From an uncultured Mycolicibacterium sp. (GTDB taxonomy: Bacteria > Actinomycetota > Actinomycetes > Mycobacteriales > Mycobacteriaceae): a stretch of 62,867 nt of DNA. Of the stretch, positions 52,701-60,196 are shown piece after piece. Below the pieces are notes generated by a model, which did not search any database, was not told where the DNA came from, and worked only from the letters and a program-made list of their open reading frames with translations. The translations under genes and the position numbers were made by a program. The stretch covers positions 1-62,867 of the forward strand of contig NZ_CALDGS010000171.1 in assembly GCF_937941905.1 (NCBI RefSeq). Reading direction: 5' to 3'. Position 1 is the stretch's first letter. Each line of letters begins with the position of its first letter.

Positions 52701-52922
52701 CGGCTCATCGCCGATCAGATCAGCATGGTGCTGCGCCGCAGCATCGATCCGGACCGGCCGCTGGCCGAGTACGGCATCGACTCGCTGGGCGCGGTGGAGT
52801 TGCGGACCCGGTTGGAGCACGAGACCGGCATCCGGCTCGCCGCCGGCGACATCGCCGCCGGGACGGTCCGGGAGCTGGCCGACCTGCTGTGCGCGCGGCT
52901 GGTTCCCACCGAGTCGGAATGA
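46734..52922 (+). CDS. MAS-like type I polyketide synthase with inactivated KS and KR domains
   Basis: A 2062-residue protein collinear with mycocerosic acid synthase (KS-AT-DH-ER-KR-ACP; family usual length about 2100). KS (1-430): the DTACSSG block reads DTADSSG (Asp194 for Cys), EAHG reads EAYG (Tyr329), the active-site Lys is Thr360, and NFGH reads NFGN (Asn365). AT: Ser633 in GYSTGE and His736 are kept. DH: His933 (ADHRVNDVPVLPG) and Asp1098 (HPALLDACFQ) are kept. ER: HSAAGAVGQVAV at 1550-1561 is kept. KR: the NADPH loop is GGLDEAG (1754-1760) instead of GGLGGLG, and residues 1871-1895 contain no Tyr or Lys. ACP: Ser2017 in GIDSLG is kept. Chain elongation and ketoreduction by this protein should not occur. 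No frameshift or stop is present, so it is not a simple pseudogene. Confidence 0.9.
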   Translation: MTSNGSAVDRDHHPDSGEGSPTTRSGQVIPVAVVGMACRLPGGIGSPEQLWQALLQAHDPVTEIPADRWDAEAFYDPDPDAPGRSAGRWGAFLDDIAGFDAEFFGIDPDTATAIDPQHRLLLETAWEAVEHAGLTPTLPAQAGAGVFIGLTRDDFARRHPGPDRLLQNGAGAAAGRIAAALGLRGPALTLDTADSSGLTAVHLACRSLTDGECDLALAGAAFVMLDPDAFVAASARHLLSPTGRSRAFDAAADGLVWGEACAVVALKRLDDALAAGDRVLAVIRASAARHHGRADVLAAPPVPAQTALFRTALAAAGVRAEDIGMIEAYGLGHPAADAAEFRALSDVYGTAHPCALGSITTNFGNAAAAGGVLGLMKAVLAVRHGVIPPHLHFSRLPDELARIRTGLFVPQTATDWPAGPTGPRRAAVSSYGAAGTDVHVVVEQPPNTPATPAAADGALLVPVSASSTEALRDTASRLADWLERHESVAAGDLAYTLARRRGHRPVRTCLAATDRAGLIAALRALSDGTTAAEPPATADAGGRGPVWLFADHALDWTAAAELLDTDPVFAARIAELEPVVAAEAGFSVTAALREPGVLTGPDRIQPAAFAVQVALAAALQAAGVRPGAVIGYSTGETTAAVVAGALTPADGARVVCARARLLARLDGAGAMVAVPLAAKQVLSELTMRGIKDAAVAVAAAPQTTVVSGATASLGELAAAWRERGLTTTELAGPPVHSPAVDAVTAEFTELLAGIAPQPPTLPFYSTTGFDPRERPACDARYWLQNLRRTTRFSAAVRAALDDGYRVFVEPGPRPLLSDWVAQTAAGVDVAPVTTTVLGRGRLPDAVSELYCLGATIDFAALYPTGRIVDAPLPAWTHRRLWPDTAAAAPSAGGEPTITVHPLLGPRVALPELPERHVWQAEVGTAARPWLADHRVNDVPVLPGAVLCELALAAAHTLLGDAAEVRDLAVANPVRPAERTALAAAASASAAGAFEFTVDSRQGRRLLRHAGATLHPVAGQRPPGHDLTALLDRHPRVVDGAEIRARLADNGFGLGEAFAALVAAHVPEQAGDTVLAELALPAALRREQAGYRVHPALLDACFQALAANPQVRGLAETELGALVAVKRLCAWDSARNARWCHGRISAVDDTGVEADLDVLDADGAVLVRLQGVRFDIAAGEQRRTDRRLAQSLLAVEWRRGRPPEPDGTAAGTWVLVDAEPAAAGPTAALAAALDGLGARAVTLNWPPQDESDGPAGRLAEQLQAGETAGLVVVFGPGTDAHPTAGLDRVRHLARIVDALVGCQARLPRLYLVTHGAQAVLPGEAPAPAYAALRGLTRVLGAEHPHLQPTQIDLDDRTHPGLPARQLLSGSPEDETAWRDGTFYTARLRPAPLRPDERRHGTADHDRDGLRVQVRTPGDLDTLELTACDRIPPGPGQIEVAVQATGVNFADVQLVTGQLTDDELFEPGTDFVGRVVAVGPGVAEPAVGDRVVGLCPGGGWGTFVTCDARLAVRVPASLADGRAAALATAGTVAWYALHEQARLRRGERVLIHSAAGAVGQVAVDLARRAGAEVFATAGTEERRQALRDLGVGHVYDAGDPGFVRSIRHDTAGHGVDVVIGALPGGLRRAALELLAPGGRLVDLGRPGDAAPLDPNALRHNRTVCHVDLVSLSRTHPGRVGAALRTVLRLAADGELTGPCHTTRPLAEAADAVRSTHTDDHRGRIVLEVGRPGRSAVVLPPQQVPVFRSDGAYLVTGGLDEAGLFLAEKLAAAGCGRILLAAPQQPTLKQLQTVEMIRAMGSDVIVQCCDPADPTTAARLVAAATATGLPLRGVLLNQATDLGSFEQQWAATVLAAWRLHEAVAGQPLDWFCTGSSTTALTGAPGRSAAAAAADAWLDGFARWRHAQGLPTTTIAWNPVPAEDRMTALAALLRHDRPHTGWLPDLDRTWLVVLAQRSPFAEAFRADAGHGGGGRLRAELDSLAPDERPARVRRLIADQISMVLRRSIDPDRPLAEYGIDSLGAVELRTRLEHETGIRLAAGDIAAGTVRELADLLCARLVPTESE

Positions 52923-52948
52923 CCGGGTGACCGGGCCCGCGGGACGGG

Positions 52949-53341
52949 TTACTGCCGCTGGTTGCGCGGCTGCCAGACCACCAGCGCGGTGCTCTTGGGC
53001 AGCAGCGCGAGCTCGCGGCGCTGCTTGGCGCGCAGCTGGTCGAGCTCGGCGGAGAGCTCCTTGATCCGGGCCTGCAGCGCCTCGACCTGGTTGGTCAGTT
53101 CGATGATGCGCTTGATGCCGGCGAGGTTGACGCCCTCGTCCTGCGACAGCCGCTGCACCTCGCGCAGCAGTTCGACGTCGCGCCACGAGTAGCGCCGCCC
53201 GCCGCCGGCGGTGCGCTGCGGGCTGACCAGGCCGAGCCGGTCGTAGGTGCGCAGCGTCTGCGCGTGCATCCCGGCCAGCTCGGCGGCCACCGAGATGAGG
53301 AACGTCTGCTGTTCCCCGACGGGCTTCTTGCGGTTGCTCAT
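52949..53341 (-). CDS. hspR: Heat-shock repressor HspR
   Basis: A 130-residue MerR-family protein: winged helix with AAELAGMHAQTLRTYDRLGLVSPQRT, GGGRRYS wing and a C-terminal coiled coil (LTNQVEALQARIKELSAELDQL-like). HspR represses dnaK operon transcription at HAIR sites with DnaK as a co-repressor. The ATG overlaps the dnaJ stop (ATGA). It is last in the operon and converges with pks. Confidence 0.95.
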   Translation of the reverse strand: MSNRKKPVGEQQTFLISVAAELAGMHAQTLRTYDRLGLVSPQRTAGGGRRYSWRDVELLREVQRLSQDEGVNLAGIKRIIELTNQVEALQARIKELSAELDQLRAKQRRELALLPKSTALVVWQPRNQRQ

Positions 53342-54507
53342 CGGTTGCCCGCCCATCCGGCCCGCGGGTCGAATCCGCTCTCCCGCTCGGCCTTCGCGTA
53401 GGCCTCCAACGCCTCGGTGGCCTTGGCGTCCAAGTGCGCCGGCACCATCACCTTGACCTTGACCAACAGATCGCCGTGCCCGCCGTTGCGCTTCGGCACA
53501 CCGCGGCCGCGCACCCGCAGGATGCGCCCGTCGGAGGTGCCCTTGGGCACCTTCACCCCCACCCTGCCGTCCAGGGTGGGCACCGACAGCGTGGTGCCCA
53601 GTGCCAGCTCGTGGAAGCTGACCGGCACGGTCACGATCAGGTCGTCGCCGTCCCGGCTGAACACCTTGTCCGGCCGCACCCGCACGGTGACGTACAGGTC
53701 GCCCGACGGGGCGCCGCGCAGCCCGGCCTCGCCCTGCCCGGGCAGCCGGATCCGCTGACCGTCCTCCACGCCCGGCGGGATCCGCACGTTGATCGTGCGG
53801 GTCCGGGTCGTCACCCCGGTGCCCTTGCACTCGCCACAGGGGTGCTCGATGATCGAACCGCTGCCGCGGCAGTCGGTGCAGGGTTCGGAGAACCCGAACG
53901 CGCCCTGGTTGCGGCTGACCACTCCGGCACCGTTGCACGCCGGGCACACCCGGGGGCTGGTGCCGGGCCGGGCACCGCTGCCGTGGCAGTTGGTGCACGG
54001 GGCCGGGCTGGTCAACCGCAAGGGCATCTGCACACCCTTGGTGGCCTCCAGGAACGACAGCTCCGCCTCGGTCTCGAGGTCGTTGCCGCGGCGCGGGCGG
54101 TTCGGCCGCGTCGCGCCGGCCCGGCCGAACAGCCCGCCGAACAGGTCACCGATGTTGGCGCCGCCGGTGTGGGCGGCGGCGTCGAACAGATCGCTCAGGT
54201 TGAACTCGACGCCGTCGCCGAACCCACCGAACCCGCCGCCGCCGGCGAAGCGCCGACCGAACCCGCCGCCCGCGAACAGGCGGCGGGTCTCGTCGTACTC
54301 CTTGCGCTTGGCGGGGTCGGTGAGCACCTCCTTGGCCTCGGAGATCGCCTTGTAGCGCTCCTCGGCCTCCGGATCGCCCGGATTCCGGTCGGGATGGTTC
54401 TCCGCGAGCAGCCTGCGGGCTACCTGCCTGATCTCCTTGTCCGAGGCGTCAGAGGAGACGCCGAGCACCTTGTAGAAGTCCTTTTCGACCCACTCACGCT
54501 GGGCCAT
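53338..54507 (-). CDS. dnaJ: Chaperone protein DnaJ (DnaJ1)
   Basis: A 389-residue type I DnaJ: J domain with HPD in NHPDRNPGD, a Gly/Phe-rich linker (residues about 75-130), and four zinc-binding CxxCxGxG repeats (CTNCHGSG, CPACNGAG, CTDCRGSG, CGECKGTG). It activates DnaK ATPase and delivers unfolded clients. The gap to grpE is 38 bp, with a strong RBS (AGGAGG). Confidence 0.95.
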   Translation of the reverse strand: MAQREWVEKDFYKVLGVSSDASDKEIRQVARRLLAENHPDRNPGDPEAEERYKAISEAKEVLTDPAKRKEYDETRRLFAGGGFGRRFAGGGGFGGFGDGVEFNLSDLFDAAAHTGGANIGDLFGGLFGRAGATRPNRPRRGNDLETEAELSFLEATKGVQMPLRLTSPAPCTNCHGSGARPGTSPRVCPACNGAGVVSRNQGAFGFSEPCTDCRGSGSIIEHPCGECKGTGVTTRTRTINVRIPPGVEDGQRIRLPGQGEAGLRGAPSGDLYVTVRVRPDKVFSRDGDDLIVTVPVSFHELALGTTLSVPTLDGRVGVKVPKGTSDGRILRVRGRGVPKRNGGHGDLLVKVKVMVPAHLDAKATEALEAYAKAERESGFDPRAGWAGNR

Positions 54508-54545
54508 GCCGCGTCACCTCCTTGCCTTTCTCTCTTCGTGGTCGA

Positions 54546-55205
54546 TTACTGGTCGGTTTCGGCCGATTCGGCCGCCCGGCCGTCCGTCGGGCCCGGGTCC
54601 GCGCCGGCCTCCGGCTCGGCGTCGACGACGCCGACCAGCGCGTGACGGACCACCAGCTCGCCGAACTTGTAGCCGCGGCGCATCACCGTGCCGATCACCG
54701 GGTTCTCCCCGCTGCCCTCGTGCTGGACCGCCTCGTGCAGCATCGGGTCGAACGCCTCACCCTCGCTGCCGAAGGACGAAAGCCCAAGGCTCTCAAGGGT
54801 GCTGACCAGCTTGTCGGCGAAGGCCTTGAACGGCCCGGCCGCCAGGTCGCCGTGCGCGCGGGCCCGATCCAGATCGTCGAGGATGGGCAGCAGCTCGGCG
54901 ACCACGGCCGCCTTCGCCCGTTCCACCGCGGCCTGCTGCTCGCGCAGCACCCGCTTGCGGTAGTTGGCGAAGTCGGCCTGCACCCGCTGCAGATCCGCGA
55001 GCAGTTCGGCGGCCTTCTCGTTCTCCCGGCCGGCGTCGGGCGCGTCGGCCCCGCCGGCGGGAGGCGCCGCCTCCGGCTCCGACCCGCCGGGGGTCGAGCC
55101 GGAGGCGGCGTCGCGCACCTGACCGGTGGCCGGATCGATCCGACGCTTGTCGGTGATCGTCACCGGTTCGGCCGCTTCGTTGTCCTTCTCGAAGGAGCCG
55201 CTCAC
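54546..55205 (-). CDS. grpE: Nucleotide exchange factor GrpE
   Basis: A 219-residue protein with a disordered acidic N terminus, a long helical segment (LQRVQADFANYRKRVLREQQ) and the C-terminal beta domain containing GEAFDPMLHEAVQ and TVMRRGYKFGELVVRHALV. It releases ADP from DnaK. The GTG start overlaps the dnaK stop. Confidence 0.95.
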   Translation of the reverse strand: MSGSFEKDNEAAEPVTITDKRRIDPATGQVRDAASGSTPGGSEPEAAPPAGGADAPDAGRENEKAAELLADLQRVQADFANYRKRVLREQQAAVERAKAAVVAELLPILDDLDRARAHGDLAAGPFKAFADKLVSTLESLGLSSFGSEGEAFDPMLHEAVQHEGSGENPVIGTVMRRGYKFGELVVRHALVGVVDAEPEAGADPGPTDGRAAESAETDQ

Positions 55206-57064
55206 TTCTTCTCCCGATCGTCGTCGACGACCTCGGCATCAACCACATCGTCGGTGCCGTTGCCCGACCCACCGGGGGCGGCCGCACCGCCGGCGGCCTG
55301 GGTGGCCTCGTAGATGGCCTGGCCCAGCGCCTGCGACTCCTGGCCGAGCTTCTCCATCGCGGACTTGATCGCGGCGATGTCGCTGCCCTCGAGCGCCTTC
55401 TTGGCGTCGGCGATGGCGGCGTCCACCTTGTCGAGGGTGTCCTCGGGCACCTTCGCCCCGCCGTCGGACGACGCGGCCTCGCGCTGCTCCTTGACGAACT
55501 TCTCCGTCTGGTAGACCAGCGTCTCGGCCTGGTTGCGCACCTCGGCCTCCTCGCGGCGCCGGCGGTCCTCCTCGGCGTGCGCCTCGGCGTCCTTGATCAT
55601 CCGCTCGATCTCCTCCTGGGACAGGCCGGAGCCCTCCTGGATGCGGATGGTGTTCTCCTTGCCGGTGCCCTTGTCCTTCGCGGTGACGTGCACGATGCCG
55701 TTGGCGTCGATGTCGAAGGTCACCTCGATCTGCGGCACCCCGCGCGGGGCCGGCGGGATCCCGGTCAGCTCGAAGCTGCCGAGCAGCTTGTTGTGCGCGG
55801 CGATCTCCCGCTCGCCCTGGTAGACCTGGATCTGCACGGACGGCTGGTTGTCCTCGGCAGTGGTGAACACCTCGCTGCGCCGGGTGGGGATCGTGGTGTT
55901 GCGCTCGATGAGCTTGGTCATCACGCCGCCCTTGGTCTCGATGCCCAGCGACAGCGGGGTCACGTCGAGCAGCAGCACGTCCTTGACCTCGCCCTTGAGC
56001 ACGCCGGCCTGCAGGGCCGCGCCCACCGCGACGACCTCGTCCGGGTTGACGCCCTTGTTGGGCTCCTTGCCGCCGGTCAGTTCCTTGACCAGGTCGGTGA
56101 CCGCGGGCATCCGGGTCGAGCCGCCCACCAGCACCACGTGGTCGATGTCGGCGACCGAGATGCCGGCGTCCTTGATGACCTGCTGGAACGGGTTGCGGCA
56201 GCGGTCCAGCAGATCCTGGGTGATGCGCTGGAACTCCGCCCGGGTCAGGGTCTCGTCGAGGAACAGCGGGTTCTTGTCCGCGTCGACGGTGATGTAGGGC
56301 AGGTTGATGGTGGTCTGCTGGCTGGCCGACAGCTCGATCTTGGCCTTCTCCGCGGCCTCACGCAGCCGCTGCATGGCCATCTTGTCCTTGGTCAGGTCGA
56401 TGCCGGTGTTCTTCTTGAACCGGTCGACGAGCCAGTCGACGATCCGCTGGTCCCAGTCGTCGCCGCCGAGGTGGTTGTCACCGCTGGTGGCACGCACCTC
56501 GACCACGCCGTCGCCGATCTCCAGCAGCGACACGTCGAAGGTGCCACCACCGAGGTCGAAGACCAGGATGGTCTGTTCCTTCTCCCCCTTGTCCAGGCCG
56601 TAGGCCAGCGCCGCCGCCGTCGGTTCGTTGACGATGCGCAGCACGTTCAGGCCGGCGATCTGGCCGGCCTCCTTGGTGGCCTGACGCTGGGCGTCGTTGA
56701 AGTAGGCCGGGACGGTGATCACCGCGTCGGTGATCTCCTCGCCGAGGTAGGCCTCCGCGTCACGCTTGAGCTTCATCAGCACACGCGCGCTGATCTCCTG
56801 CGGCGTGTACTGCTTGCCGTCGATGTCGATCTTCCAGTCGCTGCCCATATGGCGCTTGACCGAACGGATGGTCCGTTCGACGTTGGTGACCGCCTGGTTC
56901 TTGGCGGGCTGGCCGACGAGAACCTCGCCGTTGCGCGCGAAGGCGACGACCGACGGCGTGGTGCGCGAGCCCTCGGAGTTGGCGACGACGACCGGGTCAC
57001 CGCCCTCCAGCACGGCGACCACCGAGTTGGTCGTCCCGAGGTCGATTCCGACCGCACGAGCCAT
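55202..57064 (-). CDS. dnaK: Chaperone protein DnaK (Hsp70)
   Basis: A 620-residue Hsp70. It has the ATPase domain start GIDLGTTNSVVAVLEGG, DLGGGTFDVSLLEIGDG and VLVGGSTRMPAV, the substrate domain, and a C-terminal Gly/Asp tail ending VVDDDREKK. The length matches actinobacterial DnaK (about 625). A strong AGGAGG RBS precedes the ATG. The upstream 210-bp gap carries HAIR operators, so it is under HspR control. Confidence 0.98.
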   Translation of the reverse strand: MARAVGIDLGTTNSVVAVLEGGDPVVVANSEGSRTTPSVVAFARNGEVLVGQPAKNQAVTNVERTIRSVKRHMGSDWKIDIDGKQYTPQEISARVLMKLKRDAEAYLGEEITDAVITVPAYFNDAQRQATKEAGQIAGLNVLRIVNEPTAAALAYGLDKGEKEQTILVFDLGGGTFDVSLLEIGDGVVEVRATSGDNHLGGDDWDQRIVDWLVDRFKKNTGIDLTKDKMAMQRLREAAEKAKIELSASQQTTINLPYITVDADKNPLFLDETLTRAEFQRITQDLLDRCRNPFQQVIKDAGISVADIDHVVLVGGSTRMPAVTDLVKELTGGKEPNKGVNPDEVVAVGAALQAGVLKGEVKDVLLLDVTPLSLGIETKGGVMTKLIERNTTIPTRRSEVFTTAEDNQPSVQIQVYQGEREIAAHNKLLGSFELTGIPPAPRGVPQIEVTFDIDANGIVHVTAKDKGTGKENTIRIQEGSGLSQEEIERMIKDAEAHAEEDRRRREEAEVRNQAETLVYQTEKFVKEQREAASSDGGAKVPEDTLDKVDAAIADAKKALEGSDIAAIKSAMEKLGQESQALGQAIYEATQAAGGAAAPGGSGNGTDDVVDAEVVDDDREKK

Positions 57065-57093
57065 GGTGTTTCCTCCTGATAGACGTTTTCGGG

Positions 57094-57114
57094 TCTGAGT
57101 GCACCACGCTCAAG
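57094..57114. promoter_or_regulatory. Second, degenerate HAIR-like site
   Basis: TCTGAGT-N7-GCTCAAG matches the HAIR half sites at five and six of seven bases with the correct 7-base spacer. It lies 30 bp from the dnaK start, downstream of the likely -35 box. Confidence 0.5.
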
Positions 57115-57141
57115 CCTGCGCTCCCCGGCACGCCGTGTCAA
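57113..57141 (-). promoter_or_regulatory. Candidate dnaK promoter
   Basis: On the minus strand, TTGACA (57141-57136), then 17 bases, then CAGGCT (57118-57113), a weak -10. The two HAIR sites flank and overlap this element, so repression by blocking polymerase is plausible. Confidence 0.45.
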
Positions 57142-57146
57142 ACAGA

Positions 57147-57167
57147 CTTGAGTCGATCACACTCAAG
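57147..57167. promoter_or_regulatory. HAIR operator for HspR (perfect consensus)
   Basis: CTTGAGT-N7-ACTCAAG, an exact match to the HspR-associated inverted repeat, 83 bp upstream of the dnaK start and reading toward it. It lies just upstream of a TTGACA -35 candidate (57141-57136, minus strand). Confidence 0.93.
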
Positions 57168-57273
57168 ATTCGTCTAGCTCAACGGCCCCGATCCCGGTTT
57201 TGTTCCCGGCCGGGCCCTGTTGCCTGCGTCACGAGCAGACGCGGACACCCCCTGCGACGGCCGGTTCCGGGGG

Positions 57274-60039
57274 TTATGCGTCAGCTCGCGCGGGGGTTGC
57301 GGGAGCGGTGGCCCGGCGCCGGCGCCGCACGACGGCCTTCTCGGCCTCCACCGCGACGAACACCAGCGCGCCCACGCCGGCGGCCTTGACCCAGTCGAAC
57401 CAGCCCAGCGCCGTGGAGCCGAACACCGCCTGCAGCGGCGGGGCGTAGGTGTACAGCAGCGTCAGCGCCGCGCAGGCGGCCACCGTGGCCAACGCCACCC
57501 GGTTGCCGAACAGGCCCGCCCAGCTGAGCACCCGGTCCCGCAGGAACCGGTTGTTGAGCAGGTAGAACATCTCGGTCACCACGATCGCGTCGACCGCCAT
57601 GGTGCGCGCGGTCTCCACGCTGGTGCCCTGCTGCAACTCCAGCAGGAACAGCGTCAGCGCCCCGGCCGCCATCAGCACCGACACCATCACCACCCGCCAG
57701 ACGAAGTACCCCGACAGCAGGCTCTCCCCGGGCGGGCGGGGCTTGCGGCCCATGACGTCGTGCTCGGCCGGCTCGAACGCCAACGCGATGCCGAGCGTGC
57801 CCTCGGTGACCAGGTTGATCCACAGCACCTGGGCCGGGGTGAGCGGCAGGGTGAGCTCGAACAGGATGGCCGCGATCACCACCAGCACCTCGCCGCCGTT
57901 GGTCGGCAGCATGAACAGGATGAACTTGCGGATGTTGTCGTAGACGGTGCGGCCGGCCTCGACCGCGGCGGCGATGGTGGCGAAGTTGTCGTCGGCCAGC
58001 ACCATGTCCGAGGCCTCCTTGGCCGCCTCGGTGCCGCGCTTGCCCATCGCCACGCCGATGTCGGCGCGCTTGAGCGCCGGGGCATCGTTGACCCCGTCGC
58101 CGGTCATCGCCACGATCTGGCCCTCGGCCTGCAGCGCCTGCACCAGCCGCAGCTTGTGCTCGGGGTTGGCACGGGCGAACACGTCGTGCTCGCGCACCAC
58201 GGCGCGCAGCTGCGCGTCGTCCAGTTCGGCGAGCTCGCGGCCGGTCACGGCGGGTTTCCCGGCGCCGATGCCGAGCTGGGCGCCGATCTCGGCGGCGGTG
58301 CCGGCGTGGTCGCCGGTGACCATCTTCACCGTGATGCCCGCGCGCCGGCACTCGCGCACCGCGGCGACCGCCTCCGGCCGCAGCGGGTCGATGATGCCGA
58401 CCAGCCCGAGCAGGCAGAACCCGCCGTCGTGCAGGTCGTCGAGGGTGAGCCGGCCGGCAGTGCGGGTGGCGCCGTGGCGCTGGGCCAGCGCCAGCACCCG
58501 CAGGCCCCGCGCGGCGATCCGGTGGGCGGAGTGCTGCCAGTGGTCGTGGTCCAGCGGGCGCTCCCCGTCGGCGCAGCGCTCGGTCGCGCACAGCCCCAGC
58601 ACCCGCTCGGGGGCGCCCTTGACCAGGATCAGCTGGGTGTCGCCGTCGGCGTGCAGGGTGCCCATCATCCGGTTCTCGGACTCGAACGGCACCGAGTCCA
58701 GCCGCGGATGGCGCGCGGCCGCGGCGTCGGCGGTCAGCCCCGCCTTGCGGCCCAGCACGAGCAGGGCGGCCTCGGTGGGGTCGCCGACGATGGTCCAGAT
58801 GCCGTCGGCGCAGTGCAACCCGGCGTCGTTGCACAGCACCCCGGCGCGCAGGGTGTCGGCCAGCACCGGGTCGGCGGCGGGGTCGGCGGGCCCGCCGTCG
58901 AGCTCGAATCCGCCCTCGGGGGTGTAGCCCACCCCGTCGACCCGGTACTCCCGGTCGCCGCAGGCCACCTGCTGCACGGTCATCTCGTTGCTGGTCAGGG
59001 TGCCGGTCTTGTCCGAGCAGATGACGGTGACCTCGCCGAGGGTCTCCACCGCCGGCAGCCGCCGCACGATGGCGTTGCGCCGCGACATGCGCTGCACCCC
59101 GATCGCCAGGGTGACGGTCATCATGGCCGGCAGGCCCTCGGGAATCGCCGAGGCGACCAGCGCGACCGCCATGATGAACATCTCGGCCACGTCCTGGCCG
59201 CGCCACAGCACCCCGATGACATAGGTCGCCAGGGCCATCGCCACGATGACCGCGGCCAGCCAGCGCCCGAACCGGTCGATCTGGCGGGTCAGCGGCGTGA
59301 CGGTCGGGCCGATCCCGGCGATCATCCGGTTGATCCGGCCGATCTCGGTGTCGGTGCCGGTGCCGACGACCACCCCGGTGGCCTGGCCGTAGACCACCAC
59401 CGTGCCGGAGTAGGCCATCCCCTCCCGGTCGCCGAGCGGGGCGTCCGGCGCGACGGCCGCGGTGGACTTCTCCACCGGCACCGACTCGCCGGTCAGCGCG
59501 GCCTCCTCGATGCGCAGCCCGTCGACGGTCAGCAGCCGCAGATCGGCGGGCACCCGGTCCCCGGAGGCCAGCCGCACCACGTCCCCGGGCACCAGGTCGG
59601 CGGCATCGATGTCGACCGGCACCCCGTTGCGGATCGCGGTGGCGTGCGGGGAGAGCATGGCGCGGATGGCCTCCATCGCGGCCTCGGCCCGGCCCTCCTG
59701 GATGAACGCGATGACGACGTTGACGATCACCGCCGCGACCAGCACCAGGGTGTCGACCCAGTGCTGCAGCAGCGCGGTGACGACCGCCGCGGCCGACAGC
59801 ACGTAGATCAGCACGTCGTTGAACTGGCGCAGGAACCGGACGACCGGGTGGCGGCGCCGGGCGGCCGGCAGTTCGTTGCGGCCGTGGCGTTCCCGGCGGC
59901 GGCGCACCTCGTCGTCGTCGAGCCCGTCCGGCCCGACCCCGAGCCGGTCGAGCACCTCCTGCGGGGTCATCACATGCCAGCGCGGCGGTGCCGGTTCCGG
60001 TGAACCGGCGCGGTGTGCGGTCGCGGAGGCCGTCTCCAT
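57274..60039 (-). CDS. P-type cation ATPase (CtpF/PMCA-like)
   Basis: A 921-residue IIA-type ATPase: N-terminal actuator region, TGESVPVEK, phosphorylation motif ICSDKTGTLTSNEMT, NDAPALKRADIGVAMG hinge, and ten predicted helices with a full C-terminal block of six. It resembles mycobacterial CtpF, a calcium or other cation pump, by length (about 905) and order. The ion cannot be fixed from sequence. It reads toward dnaK but is separated by the dnaK promoter, so it is probably a separate unit. Confidence 0.88.
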   Translation of the reverse strand: METASATAHRAGSPEPAPPRWHVMTPQEVLDRLGVGPDGLDDDEVRRRRERHGRNELPAARRRHPVVRFLRQFNDVLIYVLSAAAVVTALLQHWVDTLVLVAAVIVNVVIAFIQEGRAEAAMEAIRAMLSPHATAIRNGVPVDIDAADLVPGDVVRLASGDRVPADLRLLTVDGLRIEEAALTGESVPVEKSTAAVAPDAPLGDREGMAYSGTVVVYGQATGVVVGTGTDTEIGRINRMIAGIGPTVTPLTRQIDRFGRWLAAVIVAMALATYVIGVLWRGQDVAEMFIMAVALVASAIPEGLPAMMTVTLAIGVQRMSRRNAIVRRLPAVETLGEVTVICSDKTGTLTSNEMTVQQVACGDREYRVDGVGYTPEGGFELDGGPADPAADPVLADTLRAGVLCNDAGLHCADGIWTIVGDPTEAALLVLGRKAGLTADAAAARHPRLDSVPFESENRMMGTLHADGDTQLILVKGAPERVLGLCATERCADGERPLDHDHWQHSAHRIAARGLRVLALAQRHGATRTAGRLTLDDLHDGGFCLLGLVGIIDPLRPEAVAAVRECRRAGITVKMVTGDHAGTAAEIGAQLGIGAGKPAVTGRELAELDDAQLRAVVREHDVFARANPEHKLRLVQALQAEGQIVAMTGDGVNDAPALKRADIGVAMGKRGTEAAKEASDMVLADDNFATIAAAVEAGRTVYDNIRKFILFMLPTNGGEVLVVIAAILFELTLPLTPAQVLWINLVTEGTLGIALAFEPAEHDVMGRKPRPPGESLLSGYFVWRVVMVSVLMAAGALTLFLLELQQGTSVETARTMAVDAIVVTEMFYLLNNRFLRDRVLSWAGLFGNRVALATVAACAALTLLYTYAPPLQAVFGSTALGWFDWVKAAGVGALVFVAVEAEKAVVRRRRRATAPATPARADA

Positions 60040-60196
60040 CCAACTCCCCGTCGCAGTCGCAGGTGCGAGTGTCCGATCTCCCCTGTCGCGTCTTCCCCGT
60101 CGAGCCTGCCATCCCGGACACGAACCGGCATCGGTCCAAGGTCACCTTTGCCAATCACACTGGTCACATCCGTCACACATTGCGTACCGTGGAGGC
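60040..60196. promoter_or_regulatory. Divergent control region, P-type ATPase / lipoprotein
   Basis: A 157-bp gap between divergent genes; it is AT-richer around 60140-60185. No known operator is recognised. Confidence 0.35.

Noticed and set aside
46734..52922. Calling the Pks a pseudogene
   Set aside because: The frame is intact over 2062 codons with a strong RBS, and AT, DH, ER and ACP residues are preserved, which random decay would not do.
57220..60003. A 927-codon plus-strand frame
   Set aside because: It is antisense to the P-type ATPase, which has the DKTGTLT and other motifs.
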